Source: Mytilinidion resinicola (lineage: Eukaryota > Ascomycota > Dothideomycetes > Mytilinidiales > Mytilinidiaceae). From it: DNA of 64,000 nucleotides. Where the stretch lies: assembly GCF_010093595.1 (NCBI RefSeq), contig NW_022985447.1:225218-289217 (forward strand). Reading direction: 5' to 3'. The notes beneath the pieces were generated by a model. The model was not told where the DNA came from and did no database searches. It saw nothing but the letters and a program-made list of their open reading frames with translations. A program made the translations under genes and the position numbers. Below, in pieces: positions 15,241 through 25,777 of the stretch. Numbering within the stretch: the stretch's first letter is position 1; every line of letters begins with the position of its first letter.

Positions 15241-15319
15241 GACTTTGAAAGGGATTTCAGGGCAGGCCGGCACTTATTTCTGAACTGATATATTCAATTG
15301 CGATACTGGACTTCTTAGA

Positions 15320-16525
15320 TTATAGACCTAGAGTATATTCAAGGTCAGCCCATCGGCCATGTCGGAGGGGGTCAAGACCCCTGAGCTTAGAAAGCCACTC
15401 CCTCAAGTCATCAGCCGTGATAATACTTTCGTTACCATTCAAGCTTGGAAACGAGGTCGAATACTGTATGAGGACCTCGTAAATCCACTTGCAATCTTCT
15501 TCATCCTCAAGGATATCTTTGATGAAATTGATTTCTTGCTCGCAGTACCGCTTTCGATCGGTATCGGTGAGGTCTAGTATGATGGCCGACTCTCGCGAGT
15601 TGCGCGATGAAAGCGTGCTCATCAAGAATTGGTGGTAATACCAGATTGACTGGTCGAAAGGATCGAGGAATGCTTCGTGTATCAGGGCAAACTCGTCGTC
15701 AAGCATACGTCGTCTTGCTACATCATCCGATTCCCGCTCGTCAAGGAGCTTTGGGATTAGTTTGCTCCGATTATGCCATGCGGAGAAGTTGGATAGATTT
15801 GCCTTGATCATCTTCGTAGTGTAGGCAAACTCGGCTTCCACCATGCTTTGTTTGCTTGGGACGACTTCGTTGGGCTGCGCCGGAATGCGCTCTAGCTCAC
15901 CGACAACAAACCGCCGGTAACTCCAGGCATGGAAATTGCGGCTGTCGGCGCCCAGCATCATAGTGACAAGCTGCAGCTCGCCTTGCCATAGTTTACGTGC
16001 GGCAACGGCCTGCAAACGTGCCTCGCCCACCTGCAGCACCCAATATCTGTGGTTCCAGAGCCAGTAGCACTTTGGATACTGCCTGAGCAGGGAAGTTGTG
16101 AGACTAAGATCGGCGGTGATAAAGTCGAGAGTCTCTTGGTGTTTATCGGAGGACAAGGACGCCGGTTCGGTCTGGCTAAGGAAGAGGTGCTGCAGCACGC
16201 GCCGGCGGTGGTTCCATATGGTATAGTACTCTGGGTTTTCGGTAAGAAGCTTGGTAGTGAGGCTAAGCACTTCCACGGTGTATTGTCTCTCCGCAACCTG
16301 TGGCACGCACATCTGGTCAGCTTATTAGTAAGAACGATAGCTATAGACGGGTACCTTTCTATTCACGAGTTCGACCAACTCATTGTAACGGGCGATTTGT
16401 TGAAGCTCTTTCTCTCGCGCCAGGTCAGAACGCGTCTGGCTGCCTGCAACGCGCGAGACGCCGTGCTACAACACACTTTAGCAGGGCTCCATACAGGATA
16501 ACAGGCAATCACATACGCTCGCCAT
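15320..16525 (-). CDS. BET4: Rab geranylgeranyltransferase alpha subunit (365 aa, 3 exons)
   Basis: Alpha subunit of protein geranylgeranyl transferase type II, which with the beta subunit and Rab escort protein adds lipid to Rab GTPases. Exons: 16517-16525 (only MAS), 16355-16465 and 15320-16297; total 366 codons. The prenyltransferase alpha repeats are clear: NPEYYTIWNHRRRVL, PKCYWLWNHRYWVL, NFHAWSYRRFVV, NFSAWHNRSKLI and QSIWYYHQFLM, each with the W-x-x-R/H core. The tiny first exon is supported by GTATGT at its end and TGCTAA...TAG before the next exon. It is convergent with the GH51 gene, with 79 bp between stops. Confidence 0.9.
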
Positions 16526-18638
16526 TCCAGAATCAGTCTCTAACAGCTCCTGTAGAGATCAAGCACGAGGCCTGGAAAGTGTTGGGGTGGTAGGCAATGT
16601 CTGGGTGATGGGACGCACAACTCGCGCACGGCCGCTGTCAGGCCGTACAATGGATTGCATAAGAACCTTGGAGCGCTAGGTCAAGTCGGGACCTAGCCGC
16701 TTCACTTTTTTTCAACTTCACCCTTCCTCTATTTCGACGCGTCGTCGCCTTACTCACGTCCTCCTCTCTCTATTCAATCGGGCCTAAGATTGAAGCCATC
16801 CCACTCTCAGCCTCTCATCATTCTGGAGGCCATCGACCCCGAAGATTGGATCGTCCTTGTCCCTGCCTGGTATAGTAGAATCACAACCTCTTCGTTACAA
16901 GGGGGCATAGCTCAAGATTAAGATACGGTCAACATCTTAGCAATCAAATCGCCATCATCATCTCTAGGCCATGTAAGGGCCATTGCGATCTCATTATTCA
17001 GGAATCTGAACTACTTGAAAGCCCTTCTACGAGAGTGCACATTGCCTGCCACTCTTGAAGGGACTTTTTTTATCATAGTAAGTTTGGAAAGCAGATCTCA
17101 ACAATCTCTATGTCATCCTCGCTCCAAAATCTTCGCCGTCACCCGAGGTTCCAGGTCACATTCCTTACAACTCGTTCGAACTTTCGTAATCCAGCTCCGC
17201 CGTCTCAGACGGCGCGGTATACGAACATGTGAGTCGGTCTGTGCATGTCGAGAGGTGCTAGGGTTACATGCTCCGATTGGGAGGTACATTTGGGCCTATA
17301 AGTCGCAATCGGGGAGCTTGTAAATTAGCTCTTGGCATGTCCCGTTTATAATATAATTTCGATGAAGACGTGTGCACACATGCTTGCCCCTTTTTGAGGT
17401 GCCTTGGTGTATCTTTAAAGATCTTAACAAGACGGAAGACTGCTTATTTCATTCTATTGTCCAAGTTTCGGATCAGGTCCAAGGTCACATGATGAATACC
17501 TTAACCCCTTTTTCCATCTCGATATCTCTGGTCAAGCTTTTTTCCCCTCGACATTATTCTCTTTTTCTATCTCGACTCTGGTCCTTTGCGTACGTGGTAA
17601 GTTCGCTAGACCACTTCAGACAGCAGTGAACATGTTCATACAGACTAGAAGTATAAGGCGTTGCTCGACATTCTTGACAATATATTGAGGCGCTACAAGC
17701 AGTGGCGGAACAGTATACGGAGAATTATCAAGATGCATTGAATGCAACACTTGCTCTAGTAACGTAGGGCAAGAGGATAGAAAGACTCCCCATACTATAT
17801 TTGATCTGTGTACAATGGTTCAGCACAGTTCGACATGCCTCGAGACATTTTCTTGGCAACACAGAGTAAATGAGTCATTTGGAACATATGTAAGCTCCAC
17901 AAGGACGTCTGACGTTTCCCTCTTTCTCCCTCCATTGCCTCATCGCGCATCTGCCTAGAGTCTCGTGCCGCTGCAGGAAGAGCTTCAAGGTGCCTGACAA
18001 TCCTATGGCTCTATGGAGCATCTCAGACAGCCCTGGCTAACTATATACAGATCTATGACAAGGGATTGCGGCTAGTGGATGCATCTTGTCATGCGCTTTG
18101 CACGCTGTTGTGTGTCTCGTCACGGAACTCTGTACGTCGTCTTGCCACCACATGAGAAGCTTCGAGATAATTTTACGAGATGTAAGCTCATCATTTTGCA
18201 TAGTCTATTTATTATCCGCCTGAGGCCCCTCAAATGGTGGCGTGTTGGGCTGCGATGCAGTCTGCCAGTGGATGCATCTCAGTCAGGTGCGTTCCTCACA
18301 CTGTCAGGTGTCTCATCACAGGCTTGCATACACTCTCTTATCACCGCTTGAAGGGCCTCGAAGAGCTTTTGAACTTCTGAAGCAGCCGGAAATTTATCAT
18401 TTTGGATAGCATATAAGCTCGCCCAGCCACCTCAGGTCGCGTTGCGCGCGTGCTATGACCATGCTTACTTAAAACGCCAAGCGTCGACGCGTACAAGAAG
18501 TTTCCCCAGCCTCCACACTTCGTAGCCACTTCCATCATACATCCCGTATCAAGTTCCAACGCAACTTCCAGCTTTTGTCATCAAAATTCCACCCAGAACA
18601 GCAAGTACCATCCCCCAATACGCACCCCGACCCGAAAT
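16526..18638. other. 2.1-kb stretch without a recognised gene
   Basis: This lies between the BET4 and AMA1 starts. The pyrimidine-rich DNA at 16700-16960 resembles a promoter or 5' UTR. The small reading frames (for example 17015-17323) show no family motif. A transcribed non-coding RNA or long 5' leader of AMA1 is possible but unsupported. It includes the direct repeat listed separately. Confidence 0.45.
18075..18440 (+). repeat. Diverged direct repeat, two units about 193 bp apart
   Basis: GTGGATGCATC occurs at 18075 and 18268. Each is followed by a similar series: CACxCTGT, GTCTC(G/A)TCAC, CTT...TCGA and ATCATTTTGxATAG. The two units are clearly related but degenerate. Origin unknown. Confidence 0.5.
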
Positions 18639-21600
18639 ATGGCCGGACTAGCAAGAACTGCGCTGTATAGCGCCGTTGTTGTCACTCTGGTGCCCAAAAG
18701 GCACCACAGCTTCCATCCTGTTAGTACACTTAGTTTTATTCTTCATCAGTTTTGTCATTAACCTTCTCTCTTTCTTCAGCTCCCCATCATCCCGAGACCC
18801 GGCTTCATCTCAGTGTCTCAAAACCTCATCGCGGACGCCCCCGAAAGACGCCGCTCTCATCCAGCTCTGAACAACGCCATGAAACGGGCGTTGGTCTTCG
18901 ATTTTCACCTTCTTACACCTCCTTGCTCGCCCGAAAAAGGAGCTTACCGGGGTCACGTCAATGACTGCTTGATCCTACCGCCTTCTCCTCCAGAGTCTGA
19001 GATATCTCTTCCCGAGTCTCAGGCTCCCGCCCCTCCTACTCCTCCAACTTCTGTTACTTCTGCAACCGAGATTGAGAGTTCGGATACGCATCCAGACCTT
19101 GACTTGGGCTTGGGACTATTAGCCATCCCCGTAGCACAGAAGTTGGATCCGATCCTACTGCCTTCTCCTCCCGAGTCTCAGGCTCAGGCCCCTCGTACTC
19201 CTCCAACTCCTGCGACCGAGATCCAGAGTTCGGATACGCCTCCGGACCTTGACTTGGGCTTGGGACTAGTAGCTATCCCCGTAGCACAGAAGTTGGATCC
19301 GATTCTACCGGCTTCTCCTCCCGAGTCCAAGATATCTCTTCCCGAGCCATGGGCTCCGACACCTCCTACTCCTCCGACTTCCTCAACCGAGATTCAGAGT
19401 TCGGAGATAATTCCAGTTCTTGAATTGGGTTTGGGGCTAGTAGCGACCCCAGTATCAAAGAATTTGGTTGATTGCTGCGATCCAATCAAACGCACGCCTT
19501 ACTATTCCCCGCCGATCGATTGGGAAGCATTCCAGTTTCCGGCCGTCCCGAGTAAGTCCGCCGTAGCGACACAGTTCAAGATCGCAGCACCACCCAAGCT
19601 CGAACCTAAGAAGAAAACCCGCTTCAGAGGAAAGTTTGCTAGGAGCCCTATCCCAGCAGAATGGATGCTCAATACCGACGAGGCTGCATCGCCATCAAAG
19701 TACACCAGGAGCCCTCTCCCAGCAGAGTGGATGTTCAATACTGACGGGGCTGCATCTCCACCAAAGCCTACCAGGAGCCCTCTCCCAGCTGAGTGGACTC
19801 TCAACACCGACGGGGCTGCATCTCCATTAAACACAGATGGGCCAGAAGCGGCAATCGAGATCACAGATAATAATCCTACTGAGGAGCTTCTCGAAACGCC
19901 TTCACTTGAAGACGTGGATGAAATTGAGTTTGCTACCGAGGAACCCCTCGTCATAGAGCCATTGTCTACCAAAGTTAGCTTCATTCTCCCAGAGGCCCCA
20001 AAGACTGGCTTTGCCATACCACTCCGCCGCTCGGGCTCTCCCCTCAGGCCAAGCCAATACGCTGCTCGAGGTGGCTCAACATCACCGTTGCGTACACCAA
20101 CTCGACAATCAGATCGATTCATACCGCAAAGACGACCGGAAATCAGCACAAGAGAGAGCTTTCACTTTTCAAGGGCTACTCCGGCCGATACCACCAATGC
20201 CGATCCCTTCAGCCCAACTCTCCGCCGAAGTCGACGTGTAAACGAGGAGCTTCGTACACTTCGTCAAAATCACTCGAGCATGATGGCCAGAACCCGAAGC
20301 CGAGGCCGCCCAGGGCTCCGTTCGACTTCAATTGGAGTGAACCGCCAGGTAAGCGCCGGCGCCGTATGGAACGTCGGTGGGTCGTCTGCAGCAACCGATA
20401 CAGTCGTCGGGGTTACCAACGGTCGAGGAGGGCTCCTCGCCAGCGGAACCAACGCACCTTTGTATACCACCATGTTCATCACCGGATCGGATGCTGCCGC
20501 CGAACTGGATACCTATGAACAACGTCTCGCCCTAGCGTTTGACGTTGACCGGTCCGACAAAACTCTGAACATTGTCTTGCCGAATGCCTTCGGACACCCA
20601 ACTTCACATGAAGCGGTGTCAAATGGACAGAGCAGCCGCACCACGCCCCATGTGAAGCACACTTGGAATGACAGTGCTTGGATGAGAGAAGGATCTACAA
20701 CGCGTTTGTTTTCATCACTGTTAAGATTGATTGTTTCCAGAAAGCTAACATGGTGAACTACTGCAGAGCCGAGAAAATCCGCAAATGCAGACAGAAGAAT
20801 ACTACCTATCCAACCTTTCCGAGTTCTCGACGCGCCACAACTACGTGACGACTACTACTGTTCAGTCCTCTCATACCACCATCGTACAAAGATCTTAGCC
20901 GTGGCACTCGGAAACGTGGTTCATCTCTGGACGGAGAAGAATGGCGTTGGTATCCCGGACAATCTGAATAATGTGATACATCAGGTGGACCCCACGGGAT
21001 ACATAACGTCACTGGCATTTGCACCAGCTTCGCATCATGCAATTCTCGCGGCCGGACGATCGGATGGTCGTATATCGCTCTGGAGTCCATGGGACCCCAT
21101 AGTTCGGTACAACGCTCAGCAAGCCAGGCCTATCTCCTGTATGTCCTGGAGACCAACCGCCGTGAAGTTGCCTTCGACGCGGAATCCTGAGAGGATAGTC
21201 AAGACACACGAGCTTCTAATTGGCGACGAAAAGGGTGACATCTTCATCTACACTGTCGAATGGCCGGACTGGGACGATGTTGTTGTCGAGTGGATTGGCA
21301 ACTTGAAACTCCTTGTCCACGTCGAGGTCCACAAACAGCAGATATGCGGCCTTGCGTGGTCTGCTAACGGCGAATACTTCGCAACGGGCGGCAACGACAA
21401 CGCCTGCTTCCTCTTCAAGACCCGCAACATCCTGCGGGACGTTCGCCGCAACCAAGACGGCACGTACCGTTCCGACACCCGAGACATCATCCACCGCCAA
21501 CGAAACGGCGATTTACAGCAGATGCAGCGGACTGGCCGCGGCCGAGGTAGTGCTATCGAACTCGGTGAAGGCCACCACGAACACAGATGGGAACTTAACG

Positions 21601-22142
21601 CCGCGGTAAAGGCCATCGCCTTCTGCCCTTGGTTGAGCTGCCTTCTTGCCATCGGCGGGGGCTCCAACGACCGCTGTATCCACTTCTACCACACCATCAG
21701 TGGCGCATCCATCGCCGCCATCGACACCTCAGCTCAAGTCACCTCGCTGGTCTGGAGCACCACTCGTCGCGAGATTGCTGCGACCTTTGGCTTTGCCCAG
21801 CCCGAGCACCCCTACCGCATCGCCGTCTTCTCGTGGCCTGCGTGTGAGCAAATTGTCTCCATCCCATGGGAAGACGAGAGCCGAGCGTTGCTTGCCATCG
21901 CATACCCTGGTGGACCGAGCGATGAATACACTAGACACCACGACGAGAGGCATCGGAGCAGAACAAAACAGGAGGGAAGTCTGATCATCGCAGGAAGCGA
22001 TGGAGCAATCCGGTTCCATGAGGTCTGGCCGGAGAAGCGGAGGGGTAGGAAACCAAAGGAACCGATGGGATTGCTGGGAGGGAGCGACATTCTGGAGGAC
22101 ATGGCTGGCATTGAGAAGGACTGGGGCGAGCAAATCCGGTAA
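18639..22142 (+). CDS. AMA1: APC/C activator, AMA1/Cdc20-Fizzy family (about 1,126 aa)
   Basis: WD40 co-activator of the anaphase-promoting complex; AMA1 acts in meiosis in yeast. Exons: 18639-18719, 18780-20703, 20767-22142; 1,127 codons in frame. The C-box is DRFIPQRR (near 20119). A Fizzy-type linker RILPIQPFRVLDAPQLRDDYY follows the second intron, then the WD40 propeller (ALGNVVHLWTE, GRSDGRISLW, CGLAWSANGEYFATGGNDN). The protein ends in Ile-Arg, the IR tail that docks on the APC/C. GRSDGRISLWSPWDP and the long N-terminus are why I prefer AMA1 over CDC20/CDH1. The first exon is a prediction from splice signals; translation could instead begin at the Met near 18879. The N-terminal ~450 residues are Pro/Ser-rich with tandem repeats and likely disordered. 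Confidence 0.83.
18971..19470 (+). repeat. In-frame tandem repeat in AMA1, three units of 150-180 bp
   Basis: Units begin near 18971, 19151 and 19301. Each encodes a variant of PSPPES...PPTPP...TEIQSS followed by LDLGLGLVAIPVAQKL. All length differences keep the frame. Confidence 0.85.
19641..19838 (+). repeat. In-frame 66-bp tandem repeat in AMA1, three units
   Basis: AGGAGCCCT starts units at 19641, 19707 and 19773, exactly 66 bp apart. Each encodes RSPLPAEWMxNTDGAASP-like peptide. Confidence 0.9.
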
Positions 22143-22173
22143 GCTGATTGTCCAGGCTTAAGGCTTTGACTTC

Positions 22174-22204
22174 CCCTTCGTACCCCCTTCGGGGGTACGA
22201 AGGG
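22174..22204 (+). terminator. Perfect 14-bp stem hairpin 32 nt after the AMA1 stop
   Basis: CCCTTCGTACCCCC (22174-22187), loop TTC, then its exact reverse complement (22191-22204). GACTTC and GAAGTT outside it extend the symmetry imperfectly. It lies in the probable 3' UTR of AMA1. Whether it acts in 3' end formation or mRNA stability is unknown. Confidence 0.6.
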
Positions 22205-22782
22205 TCGAAGTTGGCCTCGCCAAACGGGCTTGATCGGCGACCAGATCTTGGGGGTCTTGGTTTTTCCTTTGGGTTTTCTCTTGTTTTTGGGCATCGCTTG
22301 GGTTGGACTATGGGCTGACGCTGCTTTTTCTTTCTCCCTGGTACTGTAGATAGAATTCCGTCACGAATAAAGACGATGAATGATTAATGAATACCCAAGA
22401 CTTTACACTTGCTTGCCAATGTGATGGGTGCCTCAACATGCTCCAGCGACTTCGAAGTGCATTGTTTTGACTGATCGGAAAATTGTTAAAATACCTCAGG
22501 CGGAGGCAGACTTGTGTACATAGATACCTAGGCAATAGGTCAGCCAGTGCCACTACACAAGGACCTTACCTACTAAAGGACGTTACATTAAAGGTATTCT
22601 GACATGGTGTCTCAAATTTCCCAGTAGTACACAATCACTTGCAACTGTCATGGGTGCCCCAGCGGATTATGAAGGATTTGAAATTCAAGATTTTGAACGG
22701 CTGAAAAACTCACTGAGTCGCTCCAGACAGTGCCAGAGAAGTGTACACACGCTGGATGTGAGAATCTGCTATATGCTCCATC

Positions 22783-23436
22783 GATATGCCAAACTAGGCC
22801 GCACCATAAGAGTCACAAATCGCATACAAGCCGATTCGCTGTTCTAGAGCCAGTTACTACTGTCAGGAGTCCTCCGATGTGCCCTCGAAAATTGGGATGC
22901 AATGTCAAACTGTCGAGATTACAGATCCCATGGGAGCTATTTCACAGCTTCTGACACCTTCCTGCTACCGCCAGAGGTTCTTCAGCATAGGTTTATGAAT
23001 TTAGACGTAATGTCAAATTCTTGAACTTGCAAATCACATGCCAGTCAATTCACGGCTTTTGACGTATCACCACCACTGTTGGAGGTGTTACAACATGTTT
23101 TGACAAATCAAGATGCAATGTCAGAGCTCGAACGTTCCAGATCGCGCACGACATATTCTACGGATTTTTGCCGAAATCCTGCCACCGTTGGAAGGCCTAC
23201 AGCATGCCCTCGGAGACCAAGATACCATGTCAACTTTTCGAGCCTTTAGATTGCACGCAAGCTGTTTGAAGGCTCTTGACACCTTTTACTGCGGTTAGAT
23301 GTCCTTCGGCATACCCTTAGAAATTAGTGTGCAATACTTAGATATTCCCGCTTGCAAATTGCAAGCAGTCTACGCTACAGCTTTTACCGCCTTCGTACTC
23401 TTTTTAGAAGTTCTTTAGCATATGACATGATTTATT
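22783..23436 (+). repeat. Degenerate 108-bp tandem array
   Basis: Related starts occur at 22896 (GATGCAATGTCA), 23004 (GACGTAATGTCA), 23112 (GATGCAATGTCA), 23221 (GATACCATGTCA) and 23329 (GTGCAATA), spaced 108, 108, 109 and 108. Each unit carries the later landmarks GGCT-x-TTGAC, CACC-x-x-TG, GAGGT/GAAG and CAGCATA. An older, weaker unit precedes at about 22783. There is no continuous reading frame across it. Confidence 0.75.
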
Positions 23437-23561
23437 AACTATGGTTCTAACGTAGCTTACGCCGTTTCTTTATTGAAGAAACCCTATTTATGGCAAGAAC
23501 GCACTTATAAAGCTACCTAAGACCTAATATATAGCTAGGCTTATAAGGGGAGCGCTATTTA

Positions 23562-23874
23562 CAGCGTGGTTAGTAAACCGGCCAATTGCAATTTCGGGTC
23601 TGGATTGGACTGGACTGGATGGACAAAAATAGGGATTGGATTGAACTGACCGCTTATAAGTGTGGATTAGTTGGACGGATTAGTACTTATTCAAGTAAAA
23701 CCCTAAAAGGAGTGTAAATTCATCCTTTTTAGGCTAAGCGGGAGCCTTCTAGTGCGGGTTAGACAGATTAAGGATTGAAAAGAGCCTGGATCGATTGATT
23801 GGATTGTTATAAGCACGTATTAACAAACCGGCCATCAATCCGAGTGAGGATTGGCCGGTTTACTAACCACGCTG
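23562..23874. mobile_element. Non-autonomous hAT-like MITE, 313 bp
   Basis: The ends are perfect 25-bp inverted repeats (23562-23586 and 23850-23874) beginning CAGCGTGGTTAG. It is flanked by an 8-bp near-duplication, GCTATTTA (23554-23561) and GCTACTTA (23875-23882), differing by one C/T. CAG-starting ends with 8-bp target duplications are known for hAT transposons. The interior is rich in GGATTGGA/CTGGATTGGAC motifs and encodes no transposase. Confidence 0.85.
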
Positions 23875-23990
23875 GCTACTTAGTATAGCAGTTATGTTTA
23901 TACTACCTATACTAGCCTTAACACAGTTTATAGCAACTTTAATTAACCCTCCTCCCTATTACGTTCTAACACAATTTCCCGCCTTTTCTA

Positions 23991-24882
23991 TTTAAAAAAG
24001 ACAAGCTTAATTAGCAATCCCCCCTTTCTCTCCGCATGACCCCCCTTTTCTCTTCCTACCACCCCCCCTACATTTAGCCTAGCTCCGGGTGGTAATAACT
24101 TTGTTCCACTAATTAGATTCACTCGCTTATGTAAATTGGAAAGGCTACACAAATCGGAAAGGATGTATACACTCAGGTTAAATTGATGTGAACTCTGATT
24201 TCTATAGACGTCTAGCTAGTTGTATATATACTAGGGGAAGGAAGGGGGGCCACCCCCTGGGTGGCGCGCTAGTAAGTTCAGCTGAACACTGCACAGCTGA
24301 GTTTTCAGCTGGGCTCTCCACAGCTGAGATCTCAGCTGTGTTCTCTACAGCTGATGTTCGGAGTAGCTTTCTAGCATATGAGTTGTTGATCCTAGGTTGT
24401 AGTGCTGCAACCTGAGTTATACACATGCAACAATAGTCTATTTACTCTATTTACTCTAGCTAGTCTAGAAGCGGAAAGCTCCTAGATGGCCACCTCTTTA
24501 TTGCTGATTAAAAGGAACGCCGTATACACCATTATACCAAGGTCTTACACCCGAAGATTCTCCTGCTGCACCGGCTCCTTCACTATAGACAGCCTCCTCC
24601 TTAGGAGTAGACAAAAGGCCATCCTTAAGGGCTGGTTAATTGTCGGAGACTAAGGAAGCAGAGCCCTGCGTCGCTGTTAGGCCTTCTTGTCCGGTAGAGA
24701 GGTCCGGTACTGTATTAGTGAATTAAGACCGTTATTTAACACTACTGTCGCTTACAACCTAATTGGTGGAACAAAGTTATTACGAGCCGAAGCTAGGCTA
24801 AATGGAGGGGGGGTGGTAGGAAGAGAAAAGGGGGGTCATGCGGAGAGAAAGGGGGGTGCTAATTAAGCTCGTCCCTTTTAAA
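23991..24882. mobile_element. Element with ~120-bp terminal inverted repeats (foldback or MULE-like)
   Basis: The left arm (23991-24114) and right arm (24761-24882) are reverse complements with scattered differences. Both hold TTTAAAA near the outer edge, AAGCTTAATTAGC or its near match, a pyrimidine-rich CCCCCCTTT tract, CTCTCCGCATGACCCCCC, and TAATAACTTTGTTCCAC at the inner edge. The ~650-bp interior has no long reading frame and no transposase. No clear target-site duplication is seen. Class is uncertain. Confidence 0.75.
24277..24355. repeat. Cluster of six CAGCTG palindromes with 15/12-bp spacing
   Basis: CAGCTG occurs at 24279, 24294, 24306, 24321, 24333 and 24348: spacings 15, 12, 15, 12, 15. 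This is a 27-bp unit repeated about three times, and its centre is a dyad around GAGATCTC. It lies inside the long-TIR element, next to a GCCACCC/GGGTGGC inverted pair at about 24249. Confidence 0.85.
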
Positions 24883-25777
24883 CACTAGCTTCAACACCAT
24901 ATATACATGTCACTACTAACTATTGGAGCGCCAGGATCATCCAATGCCTCAAATCCACGCGGCCCAAATAAAGTACCCGTCGGCGACACGAACATAGCAT
25001 TAAAAAGCTCTGCCCGCACAATCAAGGCCATAATTCGAGACGCTGCATGGTTCCATGCGGGGATTGTTGCTACTGTTGAGAGGCATTCAATGGCAAAAGC
25101 ACAAAACGGTGGCATAGTTTGGGTTTAAACGATGCTCGTGATGCAGCATGCCTTGATGCGCCGATGAGAATCTCGTGAGAAGAAGGTATTCGCTTCCAAG
25201 GATTCGTCGCCTTTCATCCTTGTATTGCCTCCGTGTCCACTGATGGCGGGCTGAGCAATTTCTCAAACTGGCTCGTGAGGCCGTCGTCGAGCTGTTTCGG
25301 TTCACGCAACTGCATCGATGGGAAGGAGGCTTTGCTGAATGAACGTTGAAGGAGCGCCTCTTGATGGTTGGCTTCGCTGAATAAGAGCTCGAAGCCGTGA
25401 TCAAGTGGAACTAAGGACTGTCAAAGATCAGCCAGTTACTCGTGTTCCAGTTAGACAGTGGCAAATACCAATATACAGGTTGTATAATAAGGAAGTCGTC
25501 GCGGATGAAGAGGCAGATGAAGAGCTAGATGAAAGATTACGTGACTGGAAAACCCCAACTTTGAAAATCGCGACTGGGCCAATTCGGGGTGACCGATGAC
25601 GAGAGAACATACATACGTATCATAGCGATAACTTTAAACTCAAAAGGAAGAACTTTTAAGCTAAAGATGTTTAACGTATGGCCCAATAGAGACCTTTTAT
25701 TGTATACAAGCTCAAACGCATAATTATTGATCATCGCCCGCTATGCCCTTAACCCACCAACGCCAGCAAAATGATCT
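24883..25777. other. No recognised gene
   Basis: Short frames exist on both strands (24907-25128 +, 25087-25404 -, 25405-25599 +), none with a family motif I know. Probably the 3' flank of the PRS gene plus decayed sequence beside the repeat cluster. Confidence 0.45.

Noticed and set aside
16903..16980. tRNA-like GGGGGCATAGCTCAA string
   Set aside because: It resembles a D-arm start, but no acceptor-stem pairing and no GGTTCGA-type B box follow.
19502..20149. 215-codon open frame antisense to the AMA1 N-terminus
   Set aside because: It is a shadow of the in-frame tandem repeats on the other strand, with no family motif and no start context.
24188..24426. Complementary frames on both strands with SA-x-x-x-TAE repeats
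   Set aside because: They arise from the CAGCTG repeat unit, whose 27-bp period is divisible by three; this is not evidence of a protein.
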